NCBI GenBank assembly: GCA_023515745.1
Contig: JALECJ010000025.1
Location: 54,787-118,786, forward strand
DNA: 64,000 nucleotides
From: Amoeboaphelidium protococcarum
Taxonomy: Eukaryota > Aphelidiomycota > Aphelidea
Direction: 5' to 3'
Position 1 is the stretch's first letter. Every line of letters starts with the position of its first letter. A program made the translations under genes and the position numbers. Shown here piece after piece: positions 36,795-47,994 of this stretch. The notes under the pieces are model-generated. The model did no database searches. It was given only the letters and a program-made list of their open reading frames with translations, and had not been told where the DNA came from.

Positions 36795-39700
36795 ATGAGT
36801 AATAGTAATATTCAGGTGGTGATAAGAGTTCGTCCCATTAGTCAAAAGGAGATTGCTGGTGGTAGTTGGTCTGCCTGGGATGTCAGAAACCGTTCAATTC
36901 TATATCAGGTTGATCAAGGTGGAAAGACTCTATCTTCTGCATAGTAGTTTATGTTTGACAGAGTATTTCACCAGGAGAATAATGCTCAAGTTTACTCTTC
37001 CGTTTAGCCTCTGATAAAGTCGTGTCTTGATGGTTTCAATGCTACCATCTTTGCTTATGGGCAGACGAATTCCGGTAAGACTCACACTATGTAAGGCTCT
37101 GGAAAAGAGATTGGGATTATTCCCCTGGCTATGCAGGATCTGTTCAGTGAGATTCAGAATACTCCTAGTCGTGAGTTTCTTCTTCGTGTGTCCTATCTGG
37201 AGATTTACAATGAAGTCATCAAGGACCTACTGTGCCCAGAGAATGATAACTTGAAGATTCATGAGACTACGGAACGTGAGATATTTGTTGGCAATGTTCG
37301 TGAGGAGATTGTTACCAGTGTAAACGAGGTGATACAGTTGATGCAGATTGGTGAGCGGAATCGTCATGTTGGTGTCACTAATATGAATGAACGTTCTTCT
37401 CGATCGCACACTTTATTCTAGATGGTGATTGAAAGTCGTGATACCTCGGCTGGAAGTGATGTAAGTGGTGGTGATGGTAATGATAATGGATCTCAACAAG
37501 TCGTATCTGCCGTCAAAGTGTCGTAACTAAATTTGGTTGATCTTGCTGGCTCTGAACGATGTAGCTACACGGGAGCAGAGGGAGCCAGATTGCGTGAAGG
37601 TGGTCACATTAATAGATCTCTCTTGACTCTGGGCACTGTGATTAGTAAATTGAGTGAAAATTCCAGTCACGTGCCGTATAGAGACTCAAAGCTGACCCGT
37701 ATCTTGTAAAATTCACTAGGTGGTAATGCCAAGACTGCTATCATCTGTACGGCCAGTCCTGCCAATAAGTTTATTGAAGAAACGTATTCCACATTGAAGT
37801 TCGCCTCCCGTGCCAAGACCATTACTAATTGCCCAGAGATGAATGAAATTGTATCTGATGAAGTTATGCTCAAGAGGTATTAGAATGAGATTTCTGAATT
37901 GAAAAATCAACTCTCTTCATTGAAGGATGTGGATTTGCATCATAAGTTTGAGTCGGTGGTTAATGAGAAAATCGCTATCGAAGCCGAAGCTTAGGAGCAC
38001 AGAAAGTCCCTGGAAGAGTATGAGGACCGTATCAAGTTTCTGACCGCAAAGATTGGCTAGATGGAGAAATTAGTTTTGAATCCTCATGTTATCGACACGC
38101 ATGATGAAGCACCGCCAATCAAGAAGTAGAAGATGTTGCGCAGATAAACTTGGTTTCCTGGCCGGTAGTAGTAGTAGTAGCAGCAAAGATAAGTGTCATT
38201 TGAATCTGTGGATGATTTTGTTCAAGCTGTAGAACCTACGCGCCTGGTTATCGATTTGACTGATGATTTGAATGATCAAGACGATCAGACATATAAAGAA
38301 GCGAACGATTCGAATATCAAGTCTGTAGACCACGATTCAAATCCAGTCACGCGTCATTAAGTTCAGAATGGTAAGATTTAGCTGGATGGAGATGACATTG
38401 CTTCGTTAATATCTGTTTTGGTCAATGGGGATGTCGTCGACAATCTTCCTCATCATATGCATTCTTTGGCCGATTAGCTGATGCAGCTAAAGTAAGAACT
38501 TACCAGCCGGATGTCAGCTGAGATGTAGCTACTTCAAACGTCTAATGAGGAAATTTAGTCTTAGTTTAAGGAAATCTGTGATGAGAAGTCCAGACTATAG
38601 TAATAACTCGAAAGTGTTAGTTCGACTTTGCAAGAGAATCTGGTCTCGACTTCCAGATAAGAGTACCATCCGTAGTCTCCTGCCTCAGATTTAGGACAAC
38701 GTTCAGCTGTGCTAGAAAGCTCTACTTAAACTTAGTATGTCGACAGTCGTTTTACGGCTCTATAGGAGTAGTTGAATGAGGTGAAAATGGTGAAAGATTC
38801 TTTGTTGTAATCAGCTCAAGGATTGTCGTTTTGCGATAGTGCCTAAGCCCCAATTTAAAAGCTGGTCCATGATGTCTCTGAGTTGTATACTGGTAAGCTG
38901 TGCCAATTTAAGTAGAAGCAAATGCTTGAGCTGGCAGAAAACAAGAGAGTTATCAAAGATTTGGAAGCTTAAGTCAAGTCGTTGAGGGATGATAGGCTAT
39001 AATAAGATGAAGAACTTTAGTATTTAACATAAAATAATTTGGAGATATCCTTGGAACATCGACAAATGTCTGCTTTATACGAGGCTTAGGAAGACTGCAT
39101 AGAAACTCTCGAACAACAGTTAGAAACTGCCTCCAAAGAGCTTGACACTGCAGTTGATAAATACTCCCTTGCAGAGAGTCGTTGTGTTTAATTGTAAGAA
39201 GAGAAGTAAGCTTTGACTAAATAATTATCGTAAGAAGGCCTTGCTGCTTCTGAACTGTAGTAGTAGTTGGTCATTGCATTGGTTGAATCCGGTCGTATTG
39301 TTGCTAATTGTAATCTGAAGTGCAGTGGTTTAGTTTAGGATCTGGATCGCATTTAGGCTGAAAAGTAATATACTCAACAGGAGCTGTCTATGGAATTGGA
39401 GCAGTAGCAGTATGATTATGATAATCAAATGAAGTAGAGAATGTAGTAAATCTCAAAATAAGATGAAGAGATTGAGCGTCTCCTAACAGAAGTCGATAAC
39501 TTGACAAGCCAGGTTCTCAATGAGAGGTAGAGCAAGGAAGCTTTTGAGCGTTAACTTGCTACAATCACCGAAGAGCGTGATGTTATTAATGGCAAATTGT
39601 CTATACAGTCTTAGGATATCCTGTCGCTGTAGAACGAGTTAAAATCCAAGTAGACCGAGATTGGGTAATTGACTGCTGAGTTTGAAAGTCAGAATGCTTA

Positions 39701-41867
39701 ACTCTAAAATCAGGTGGATGATTGGAATGCTCAGAAGCTATCGTTTACCGATTAAATAGCTCAGCTGTAATGTGATAAAGATAGGTTGATATTGGAGCTG
39801 GAGGAAAGGCTACAGAATATATCTCGTATGCAGTAATCTTTAATTGAAAGTCAAAGCTCCTCTGGAGATTAGGTGACTGTATTGCAAGAGCGCTTGAAGT
39901 AATCTGAGATTGAAGTAGCCACCATGTAGTCCGAGAAAGAGTCTTTGCAATAGTCGATGAATTAGCTGTAAGCTGAGATTGATGTACTTGTTGCCCAATA
40001 ATCGGTAATTGATCAAAGTAAAGAAGAATATCTGAGTTAGCTTTAAGAGTCTGAGCGCTCATTGAAAGAGCTATAGTCGCAGCTGTCAGACTGTCAACAT
40101 CGGGAGGAAGACCTGCAACTGTAATTACAGTTGAAGGTTTAAGAAGCTGAGAAGTTTGAATTAGTTAATACATCATTGGAGCAGAAATTTTAGGAGTAGA
40201 CATCTGAAAATTCGGTCTTGTAATCTGATGTTCAGCGGCTGACTGAGGATTGTAACACCTGGAGGGATTAAGTTGACTCTGGTCTAGCTGAGATCTAGTG
40301 TTTGAAAGAGTAGCTTGATATTTTGTCTGCTAAGCATTAATAGCTAGAGTTGTAAAAGTAGTAGAAATCTGATTAAGTCGTGGCTCTGAATGATAAATTA
40401 AGTACCACGTCTGCAGATTTTGAGTCTCAAGTTCTTGATCTCCAGAGCAAGGTGGACTAGCTCAATAGTCTATTGCTGGAACAGTAATAGTTGTATGATG
40501 GTTCCTTAGTTGAAAAAGATAGGATCAATGAAGCTTTGCAGGATGCCAATGCTAGTTTGGCCTTGAAGCAGGCAGATATTGATCGTCTCAATAGTCACTG
40601 TGTTCATCGCATTCAACAATCTGCTGCTTTGAAGCTTGAAATTTAAGATTTGTAGCAAATGCTCCTTAATCTAGTGCAGTCCAGTTCTGCTTTATTCGCC
40701 AGTCATTCTTCATCCATGGATAAGTGCATCGAGAGCTTAAAGTAGAAAGTCATGGGGTAGTTGGAAAGTATTCGTAAGAGCTTCCAGTCTTAGTTGGTTC
40801 AAGTTGAGCCAAAGGGCTAGTAGATTGATGTTTAGTCTTTTGAAGCGTTAATGTTGGCATATAAGGAAGAAGTTGAGAAGCATCGTGCTGCATAGTAAAA
40901 ATACGAATCTGAGCTGACGTTGCTAAAGGTATTACTTTGTATAATGGTTAATTTTAGAGTATAACTCATGATAATGCTTTGTTTTATGTAGAATGACTCT
41001 GAGATGTTTAAAAAGTCTGATGTGCTCAAGACATAGCTCATGAACGACAGGAAGAACTACTAAATATAAAGCAAGCAGTTGGAAGCGGTGATTGCTGCAA
41101 TGAAGAGGTATGTTTACACATACCTTCCCATTAACCCACTTGGTACCATTTTGTAACATATTATGTAGTGAGCTCGACAAATCTGTTTAGTTTACTGAGC
41201 AGTTGTAGTCTGAGATCAGAATGAAGGATCAAGAGTTGAAACAACTTCACTTCAAGGTGAAGTCGATGTAGCAGGCACCCACTCAAGTTGGAGGTAGTTC
41301 GGTGTTACTTGGTAAAGAGTCTGAGCATTTGGAACTCATCAAAGCTTTGAAAGATCGCGTTGTACAATTAACTGCTGAGAAGGAGGATGCATAAAAAGAG
41401 CTTCGTCAAAGTATAATCTTGCGCAATCAAGATGCCCAGCAGGTGCGAAGATTGGAGTAGTCTCTATAACAGTTGTAATCTGACTAGCTTAAGGCCAAAC
41501 GCGAAGTTAGTAGTAAAGTGAAGAAGGTGTAGCACAGCGTTTAAGATTAGGAGGTACGTTACTTAATCTTGCTCAGACTGTAAAATTGTTACTGATGAAC
41601 TCCGATTGTGTAGAGTAAGGAGAATGAGTATGTTGTGGTTGATAAGCAGGACAACTTAAATGAGGAGCAGCCAAAGATTGTATTCCATACAAGACAAAGT
41701 AAATTAGCTGCCAATGATACTCAATCGGTAATATTTCTACCCACATACATTGTAAAGTCATTAATTACTAAAGTTGATATGTTCTAATGTAGAAGTAACC
41801 GCCAAGACGCAACAGAAATCTCAAGTCAAAACCTCAGCAAGATGAAGCCGGTTGTAAGCAACAATGA
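36795..41867 (+). CDS. Kinesin-7 (CENP-E-like) with very long coiled coil
   Basis: Five exons: 36795-40928, 40992-41107, 41169-41553, 41614-41727, 41793-41867; introns 60-65 nt, all ending TGTAG; 1607 residues. The N-terminal motor (about residues 1-345) has [10 protein letters not shown], the P-loop GQTNSGKT (89-96), ATIFAYGQ, switch [10 protein letters not shown], switch [11 protein letters not shown] and [20 protein letters not shown]. The neck is followed by some 1200 residues of Gln-rich coiled coil and a short basic tail ([11 protein letters not shown]). Motor at the N-terminus plus the huge stalk points to kinesin-7/CENP-E, which aligns chromosomes at kinetochores. Glutamine is encoded by TAA/TAG in hundreds of places; the C-terminal exons were placed by phase and by the acceptor rule. 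Confidence 0.92.
38166..38186 (+). repeat. TAG-repeat-encoded polyglutamine tract
   Basis: Within the kinesin frame, five TAG codons, one CAG and one CAA in a row give seven Gln between Arg residues. Under the standard code this would be a string of stops; here it is a Gln microsatellite. Confidence 0.85.
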
Positions 41868-42082
41868 ATTAATTCTACTAAATTAATATCATTACTTTAT
41901 ATCACATCATTTTTATTTAATTCTTTCCTTTTAAATATAATCAGTCCACATTATTACTTAGCCAATCCATGCTACTAAATTTACTCAAGCGCGTCGTCGT
42001 CCATCTCAAACCAAATCTGGGGGCGATGACAGAGAGACTTTATTAATTTCCTTCTTCATTGTTGTGATGGAAATAATACAAA

Positions 42083-43114
42083 ATGGATCGAGTCGAATTT
42101 GAGAAGCTTGTTGATGAAGAGCTTAGATCGAAGTGGATCGCTTAGAATTAGGAGATTTAAAAGCTTTTAGAGAACTAATGCTTTGGTTGGATACTGGATA
42201 AAGGATTGCCACCTCTTGGTAAAGGTCCATTAGTTCACTTTTCGTTGTCGCCACGTTCATCATCATCATCATCATCATTCAAATTTGAGATAGTAGAGGG
42301 AGGATCAGTGCCGATTATATAAGATTTGCCCACCAAAATGGGTGTATCAGTTATATGGAATCGATATGCCAATGAAGATTGGTGGAATGAAGAAGGTATC
42401 AAGTAACGTGTCGACTACGCACTTAGTGATTGCATATATGCGACTGGCCTAAAATAACTTGTCCGAATTGTGCCTGGAGTGAAGTTCCCGAGTTCAAGTA
42501 AAAGTTATAACCAGACAGAGCTGGGCGTGTCAAAACTGAATGATGACAGAGAGCGAATGATTGGTGCGGTGTAGGTGAAGAGGCCGCCCAACTCTGTACA
42601 TTATGTTGGATTTGATATGAATGACATACAACAGATCGTGTCTTACATGAAGGATTTGAGGGTATCTTTTGGCGTGCGATTTGTATTCGGGATTCTAACA
42701 ACTTATGAAAAGTGGAGATTTATTTGGTTTGACGATGAGGACACCACGTCTGTCATATCTGCGACTTCTGTCGAAGAATATTTTGAATGTTGCAAGTAAT
42801 CTCCAGTCTATTCCACCACTGCGTCGTCGCCTTACTATGATATATCTTGTTAGAGGTGTCAAGGTGGTGGTCATGATCATGAAGAATCTTTGGTTGATCA
42901 ACTGGGTGCCCAGCTTAACGTTAACGATAAAGAGAGTTAAGAGCCTAGTAATATAGTTAAAGTGGTGTAGAGCCGCGTTTACCATTATACTGACACTGAG
43001 TTAGTTGGTGTGCTAAGGACTCTCTTATTTAAATGGGCTCATTCTCCTACAGATAAAAGTAATAGCTATATGCATCCTCTTTAGCGCGTTTTCGCCGCCG
43101 CTTCAATGAGATGA
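42083..43114 (+). CDS. PD-(D/E)XK nuclease-like protein, truncated paralogue with altered active site
   Basis: Single exon, 343 residues. A short helical N-terminus (residues 1-35) is followed by CFGWILDKGLPPLG, then a restriction-endonuclease-like segment ending RMIGAVQVKRPP, DIQQIVSYMKDLRVSFGVRFV, FGILTTYEKWRFIWFDDEDTT, and VKVVQSRVYHYTDTELVGVL with LLFKWAHSP. These blocks are shared with the gene at 45775-47535. There the core reads D140...E157-V-R-K; here the positions are Glu146 and Gln164-Val-Lys, the Gln being a TAG codon, one base from GAG. The protein stops where the paralogue continues for about 250 residues more. The FGILTTYxxWRFIW block resembles nuclease domains of Crinkler-type proteins. 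Probably catalytically compromised. Confidence 0.7.
42257..42279 (+). repeat. TCA microsatellite (poly-Ser)
   Basis: Consecutive TCA triplets coding for a Ser run in the nuclease-like copy 1. The paralogue lacks it, so it is a local expansion. Confidence 0.85.
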
Positions 43115-43419
43115 TTATGGCGATTATATACGTATATCACAATGATTGCTATAGTGATTAAGGATTTCAAGTTTATTTTCGTGCAGAGTTTCCTCGCTCT
43201 TAAAAATGCAATCGCCTAACTTCAAGTTAAATTGACATTAAAGTGTAGTAGAGAGCTCCTCTGTCAATTTTATCGCCCTGCAATACTTTCGTCAATCTTG
43301 GGAAGAGACGAGAGGGTGGCAGTAGGGACTTTGAAGGGAGTTGAACCCAGCCGCTCTTGTTTTGACCATCCTCTTCCAGACAGTCTACAGTAGTTGCTAT
43401 TGCCACGAAGCTCCTCATT
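43115..43419. other. Intergenic after the truncated paralogue
   Basis: If copy 1 had the same 3' part as copy 2, it should be here; I see no convincing match in any frame, so the 3' part appears deleted rather than only frameshifted. Confidence 0.5.
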
Positions 43420-45743
43420 ATGCTTCTTATTGACGTATATATACTATTGTATAAACACCATGGTTTAGTGCAACTACTTTGGTTTGTAAAAAAGATTGCT
43501 TATTTTAAGCTAATAATGTTGCGCCATTTTGGGATTATGCTTATACATACCAGATGTTGGAAGATTGTACTCAAATCAATGGAGAACCTATTCATAAGAA
43601 TGGGCACCTCATGATTAACGTGACTCAGTGTTATCTTGTAGACACTCAGTTTGAAAGCTTTACTCCTGCAGTTGTAGTCACCTTGACTGGTGCTATCAGT
43701 AAGTGCGATAATGGCAAGTTGTTGTTGGTGTCTCAGTCTATCAGTATGACAAGGAAGTTGAAGTGACCTGCAAATACCTTGCAAGAAGGTACGAAGGATT
43801 GACTTCTTCCAAGGGATTCAAACCAATGCGCCTTTTGAACGTGTCAGGATAGTTGGAATCCTGAAACGGTCATCAAATTGCCTGGACAGCTGCAGTATCT
43901 TTGTGGAACCGCCCAAGAAGATTGAGGACGTTGTGAATACTGCAAGCAGCAGTGTACAGTCGTCATCAAAATCTGTAGGGCTTAGTTGGCTTACTACTCC
44001 AAATAGCAAGCAGAAGGGTAATCAATCTGACGACGATCAGTCTGATGATGAAGAGCCCAAAACCTATGCGTATTTAAAAGAGTATTACTATGTCTGTAGC
44101 TTTGGGTTGATGTTACTTTAACTTTTGCGTGGTGATTGCTTTTTTTGTGCCAAGTGAGTTCAATGCAACTAGAGTGTTCTTCTAGTGCATTTCTCGTACT
44201 ATCAGTTATGATCCTCATAAAGATGTTGAGTTATCACGTCTTAAAGTATCGTGTCTGGCGCTAATACTCCCTGTTGATGTCATTAATAAGTTTATGGCTT
44301 CAATGGTAATTTTTATGTTCAAACTATAAAATGTCCTAATTGCAAACACACACCGTCTGTTGGGTTAAGGGGTATTTATTATGTGATATGATAGTTTTCG
44401 GACTTTAAGGTTACAATATATACTTTAGTTGATTAGTTTTCCATAGCTTAAATATTGACCTATTGTAACCCAATACCGTCTAAACTGCTATGCTGCCTCC
44501 CAAATAGACGAGTCGTGTCTTCCATACTGATAAGATCTGTGTCTTGGTTCTGTTCGTTAATTCAACAAGTGTCAACAAATGTTTGATGTACACCCGGTTT
44601 CAATTACTTCCAGCTCATCTCTATTCTACTAGCGTGCGTGGTATCTATCCTGTGGGAGCGCTGTGTAGTCGTTTACTGCTTGAGATCTTTCCCAAGGGAC
44701 TATATCAAGTTTAAGACTGTCATATCGCTGCCTTGGAAGATATTAAACAAGTACCATGATCTTACTCAATATGTGAAAGTAAACTGGAAATAAGTCATTC
44801 TTATTACGTGTCAGAAATTCAATTTCTGAGGACGATGCTCGGATTACAAAGGAACTTTAGGAGAGGTACTTTCTGCTCAGACGAAGAGATTTGAGTCTGG
44901 TCATAATAACGACAGCTTTACCGCTTGTTTCAAGAAGAGGTGGTGGTGAACGCGTTACTGATATAGGCCTTGGGTTGTGTTACACGTTGATTAAGATTCA
45001 TTTGTCGTATCTTCTTTTACCTCTTCTGCTTCCGGTGGTACATACCCAGACAACATGGAAATCGATGTTTGCTGTGTGGTCCTTAGTCGTATGAAGTGCG
45101 CCAGTTTCTCATAATACTGGTTTGATCAGTTGCTTTATAATTTCCTAGTGATATTATCCGTTAAAAGACTGCGGTAGAACCGATGATCCTCTTGACAGTG
45201 TCAATTTATGAAATACTCTTGTATGCGGCTTGAGATTTTGAAAGTGATTGTAAGATGCATATTCGCAATAATCTGCTGAAAACACTGACTCTTGATCGAA
45301 ATTTAATCACTGCATTTGAAAGATAGTACGGAGATACTGCTAGTAAACGGCCTGACTAGCATTAAGCCAAGATTTAAACAAAAGTTCAATGACGATTATT
45401 GTGCTGAGTGGTGAGAAGTAGGCGATAAAAGGAGACAAATGAACGTGGCATGAAGCAATTTAGACGCATCAGAGATGCACAGTATCCATGCTCCGAGTCA
45501 CAAAAGCGGACTGTGCTTGGTGACTTTAGGAAGATGCCTATCAGGTGGTTCCTCTTGCAAGTGCGCCGGATAGAATTCTCTCACAGATATGTTAGAAGAT
45601 GGACAATCAGCCTTGTGAAAGGAAGGAGCTACTACCAATGAAATATATTTTGTTTCTCCTATTACATTATTTCCGATCATTTGGTCGTTTAAAGTAATCG
45701 TTCCAATTGCGCCTTCCATCTTCAGCCGAACTGAGCGCGCCAT
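43420..45743 (+). other. Unrecognised ORF fragments between the two nuclease-like paralogues
   Basis: Several protein-like stretches on the plus strand in different frames: AYTYQMLEDCTQINGEPIHK and AVVVTLTGAISKCDNGKLLL (43540-43767); FERVRIVGILKRSSNCLD and GLSWLTTPNSKQKGNQSDDD (43790-44150); ISYDPHKDVELSRLKVSCLA (about 44190-44300); an ATG frame MLPPKQTSRVFHTDKICVLV (about 44490-44760); and SEDDARITKELQERYFLLRR (about 44825-45090). The order and spacing are those of one gene interrupted by introns or frameshifts. The VVVTLTGAI and RVRIVGIL strands look OB-fold-like, but I cannot name a family. A complete 81-codon minus-strand ORF at 45498-45743 may be chance. Confidence 0.4.
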
Positions 45744-45774
45744 ATAGACTTTGTCTTATTGACACAAATTCAAA

Positions 45775-47535
45775 ATGGTTCAAGACGTATAAGCCTAGTT
45801 GAGGGAGCTTCAACTGAAGTGTGCCACTTTGGAAACGGAGAATAGCAAACTTAAGGATAATGGGTGTTATGGATGGATTCTGGATAAAGGATTACCCCCA
45901 CTTGGAAGTGCCACATTAGGTTCAACTTTGTCTAAAAGTGAAGTAAAATCACTCTAATTTGAGACATAACAAGGGGATTCTGTGCCGATCTTACAAGATT
46001 TGCCCACAGAAATGTGCCCTTCGTTTACGTGGCTATATTATGCCAACAAAGGATGCGAGAATGTAACAGCTGTCAAGAATCTTGTTGATCATGTACTGGT
46101 CGACTGCATAGAAGCTACTGGTCTTGGATGGGATGTCAAAACTGCCTCGGAGATGCTATTTCCAAGTATTAATAGGATTACTGAGCGACCAGATCTTGCT
46201 GTTTTATAGATGGCGAATGGCAAATCACTGATAGGGGCCGTTGAGGTAAGAAAACCGCCTACTTAAAAGCAGAGAGAGATTGGAATCGAATTTGATATGA
46301 ACAATATATAGCAGATTGTGGCTTATCTGTATGATTTAAGGGTATCTTTTGGCGTGAGATTTGTATTAGGAATTCTAACCACGTATGAAAATTGGAGATT
46401 TATATGGTTCGACGATGAAGATACCACTTCTGCGATATCTGCAAAGTCCATTAAAGAATTTCTCGAGTGTTGCGTACGGCCCCCTTCCTAGTCTGCAGCT
46501 TCGTCTTAATGCGATCTATCTATTTAAAAGTTTATAGATGGCGATGATACTACTTCAGCGGCCGATCTTTTGAGTTCAATACCTTCTGTGACTGATAAGG
46601 AGAGCCATGTGCCAGATATAGTTAGAGTAGTGTAAAGTCGCGTGTATCACTATACTGACACTGACTTAGTTGGCGTTTTAAGAACGCTCTTATTTAAATG
46701 GGCTCACACTCCTAGAGATAGAATTAATGGCTATTTACATCCACAGCGTTTCTTCCGTTCCGCATCATGTGATTCTGCAGACTATGAATTCCGGAAGCTT
46801 CCCAAGAGGTTGAAGTAGTTTTCGTATCGCTTTTCGCCGTCTAAAGGCAGTCGTCTCTACTTTCTTCATGTGAATTTGAAGACTGGTGATGGTAGAACCA
46901 CTTTGATATGTAAAAAGAATGGCTAGCTTGGAGTTGCTAAATTTATTATCACTAATGATGATAGAGATCGTAAGAAGGACAGTGATATTGCACGCGAAAA
47001 AGCTCACGCAGAGTCCGAAAGATGGCGAGAGATTTGGGAAGTTTAGTCTGAAGTAGTTGAAATCTTGTAGCTCTCCGTTGTGCTTATGCCTTTTGTGTTT
47101 CATATTCGTGAATATCCGGACGAGTTGCGATTTTGCCCAATGAGAGCATGGAACTATAGATTAGGCATTGAGTGGTCTCTTGATTCTCTCTTTGAACCGG
47201 GGGTGATTAAAGAGGATTCCATGTTGTCAGAAGATGCCTAGACTAGAGCATATCTGACCAATCCTTTGAAGGTTGCTAGAGAGGCATTACATCGTTTAAT
47301 AATAGAATGCGGATGGATGCAGCCGGATTATGAGGTGAGATGGAGGCACATTGGACTGATGCCGGTGATTACACAGTCTTCCGCCACTGTGACGCCTGTT
47401 ATGATTGATTTGACACGTTTGATCAAAATAGCTGATGGTCAAGATAGATAATCTGTTTATGAAAAGCATTACGATATCTTGCGTCGAACTATGCCCGCAA
47501 AAGACGCAAAGGAGGTGGTGGATATTGAAGTGTGA
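45775..47535 (+). CDS. PD-(D/E)XK nuclease-like protein with degenerate kinase-like C-terminus (Crinkler-type)
   Basis: Single exon, 586 residues. A short coiled coil (AQLRELQLKCATLETENSKL) leads to CYGWILDKGLPPLG. The nuclease-like core has ERPDLAVL (Asp140), GAVEVRKPP (Glu157, Arg159, Lys160), then IQQIVAYLYDLRVSFGVRFV and LGILTTYENWRFIWFDDEDTT. A link with VYHYTDTDLVGVLRTLLFKW precedes the C-terminal half, where YEVRWRHIGLMPV and PVMIDLTRLI recall a worn-down kinase catalytic loop and Mg-binding segment. Such nuclease-kinase fusions are known among Crinkler-type proteins of oomycetes and fungi and wider eukaryotes. No signal peptide or LxLFLAK-like leader is visible, so secretion is not implied. 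ExK appears as E-V-R with Lys shifted by one; activity is uncertain. Confidence 0.75.
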
Positions 47536-47994
47536 GTAGTTGAAAGTATGAAGTCTATAAGGCTGGTAATCAGTTAAACTTTTGTCACCGCCTGTCTGTG
47601 GAATTGTTCAACGCTAGTAGCGAAGCGCTCAACTATTGCCTCCTCTCAACGTCAATGAACAATGTCAAGTTGAAATCAATCATTTGCTTACATTGCATCA
47701 CGTATTAAGAACGATATTCACAATTCAACCATGATACTTTTTCTCTTTATACACTTTATACTTTAATCAATAATTACTTAGTTCAACTCCTTTCAATTAA
47801 GCTTGAGCGGATGAAACTCGTGAACTTGAAATCAGGGGTCAAATCTGGCCGCCATAAAAAGGAAAGTTAAGCCCCATGCTATCTTACGCCCCATTAACCG
47901 CTTCATTCCGCAGTTAGAATTTAATTTATCTACTCAAACGTCTATTTTAATATTTAGATTTCGTTATAATTTCAATAGGAAAGTGTATAATAAA
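47536..47994. promoter_or_regulatory. Intergenic region upstream of the CH-PH gene
   Basis: About 460 bp, no gene or repeat recognised. Contains the 3' flank of the nuclease-like gene and the start region of the actin-binding protein. Confidence 0.4.
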
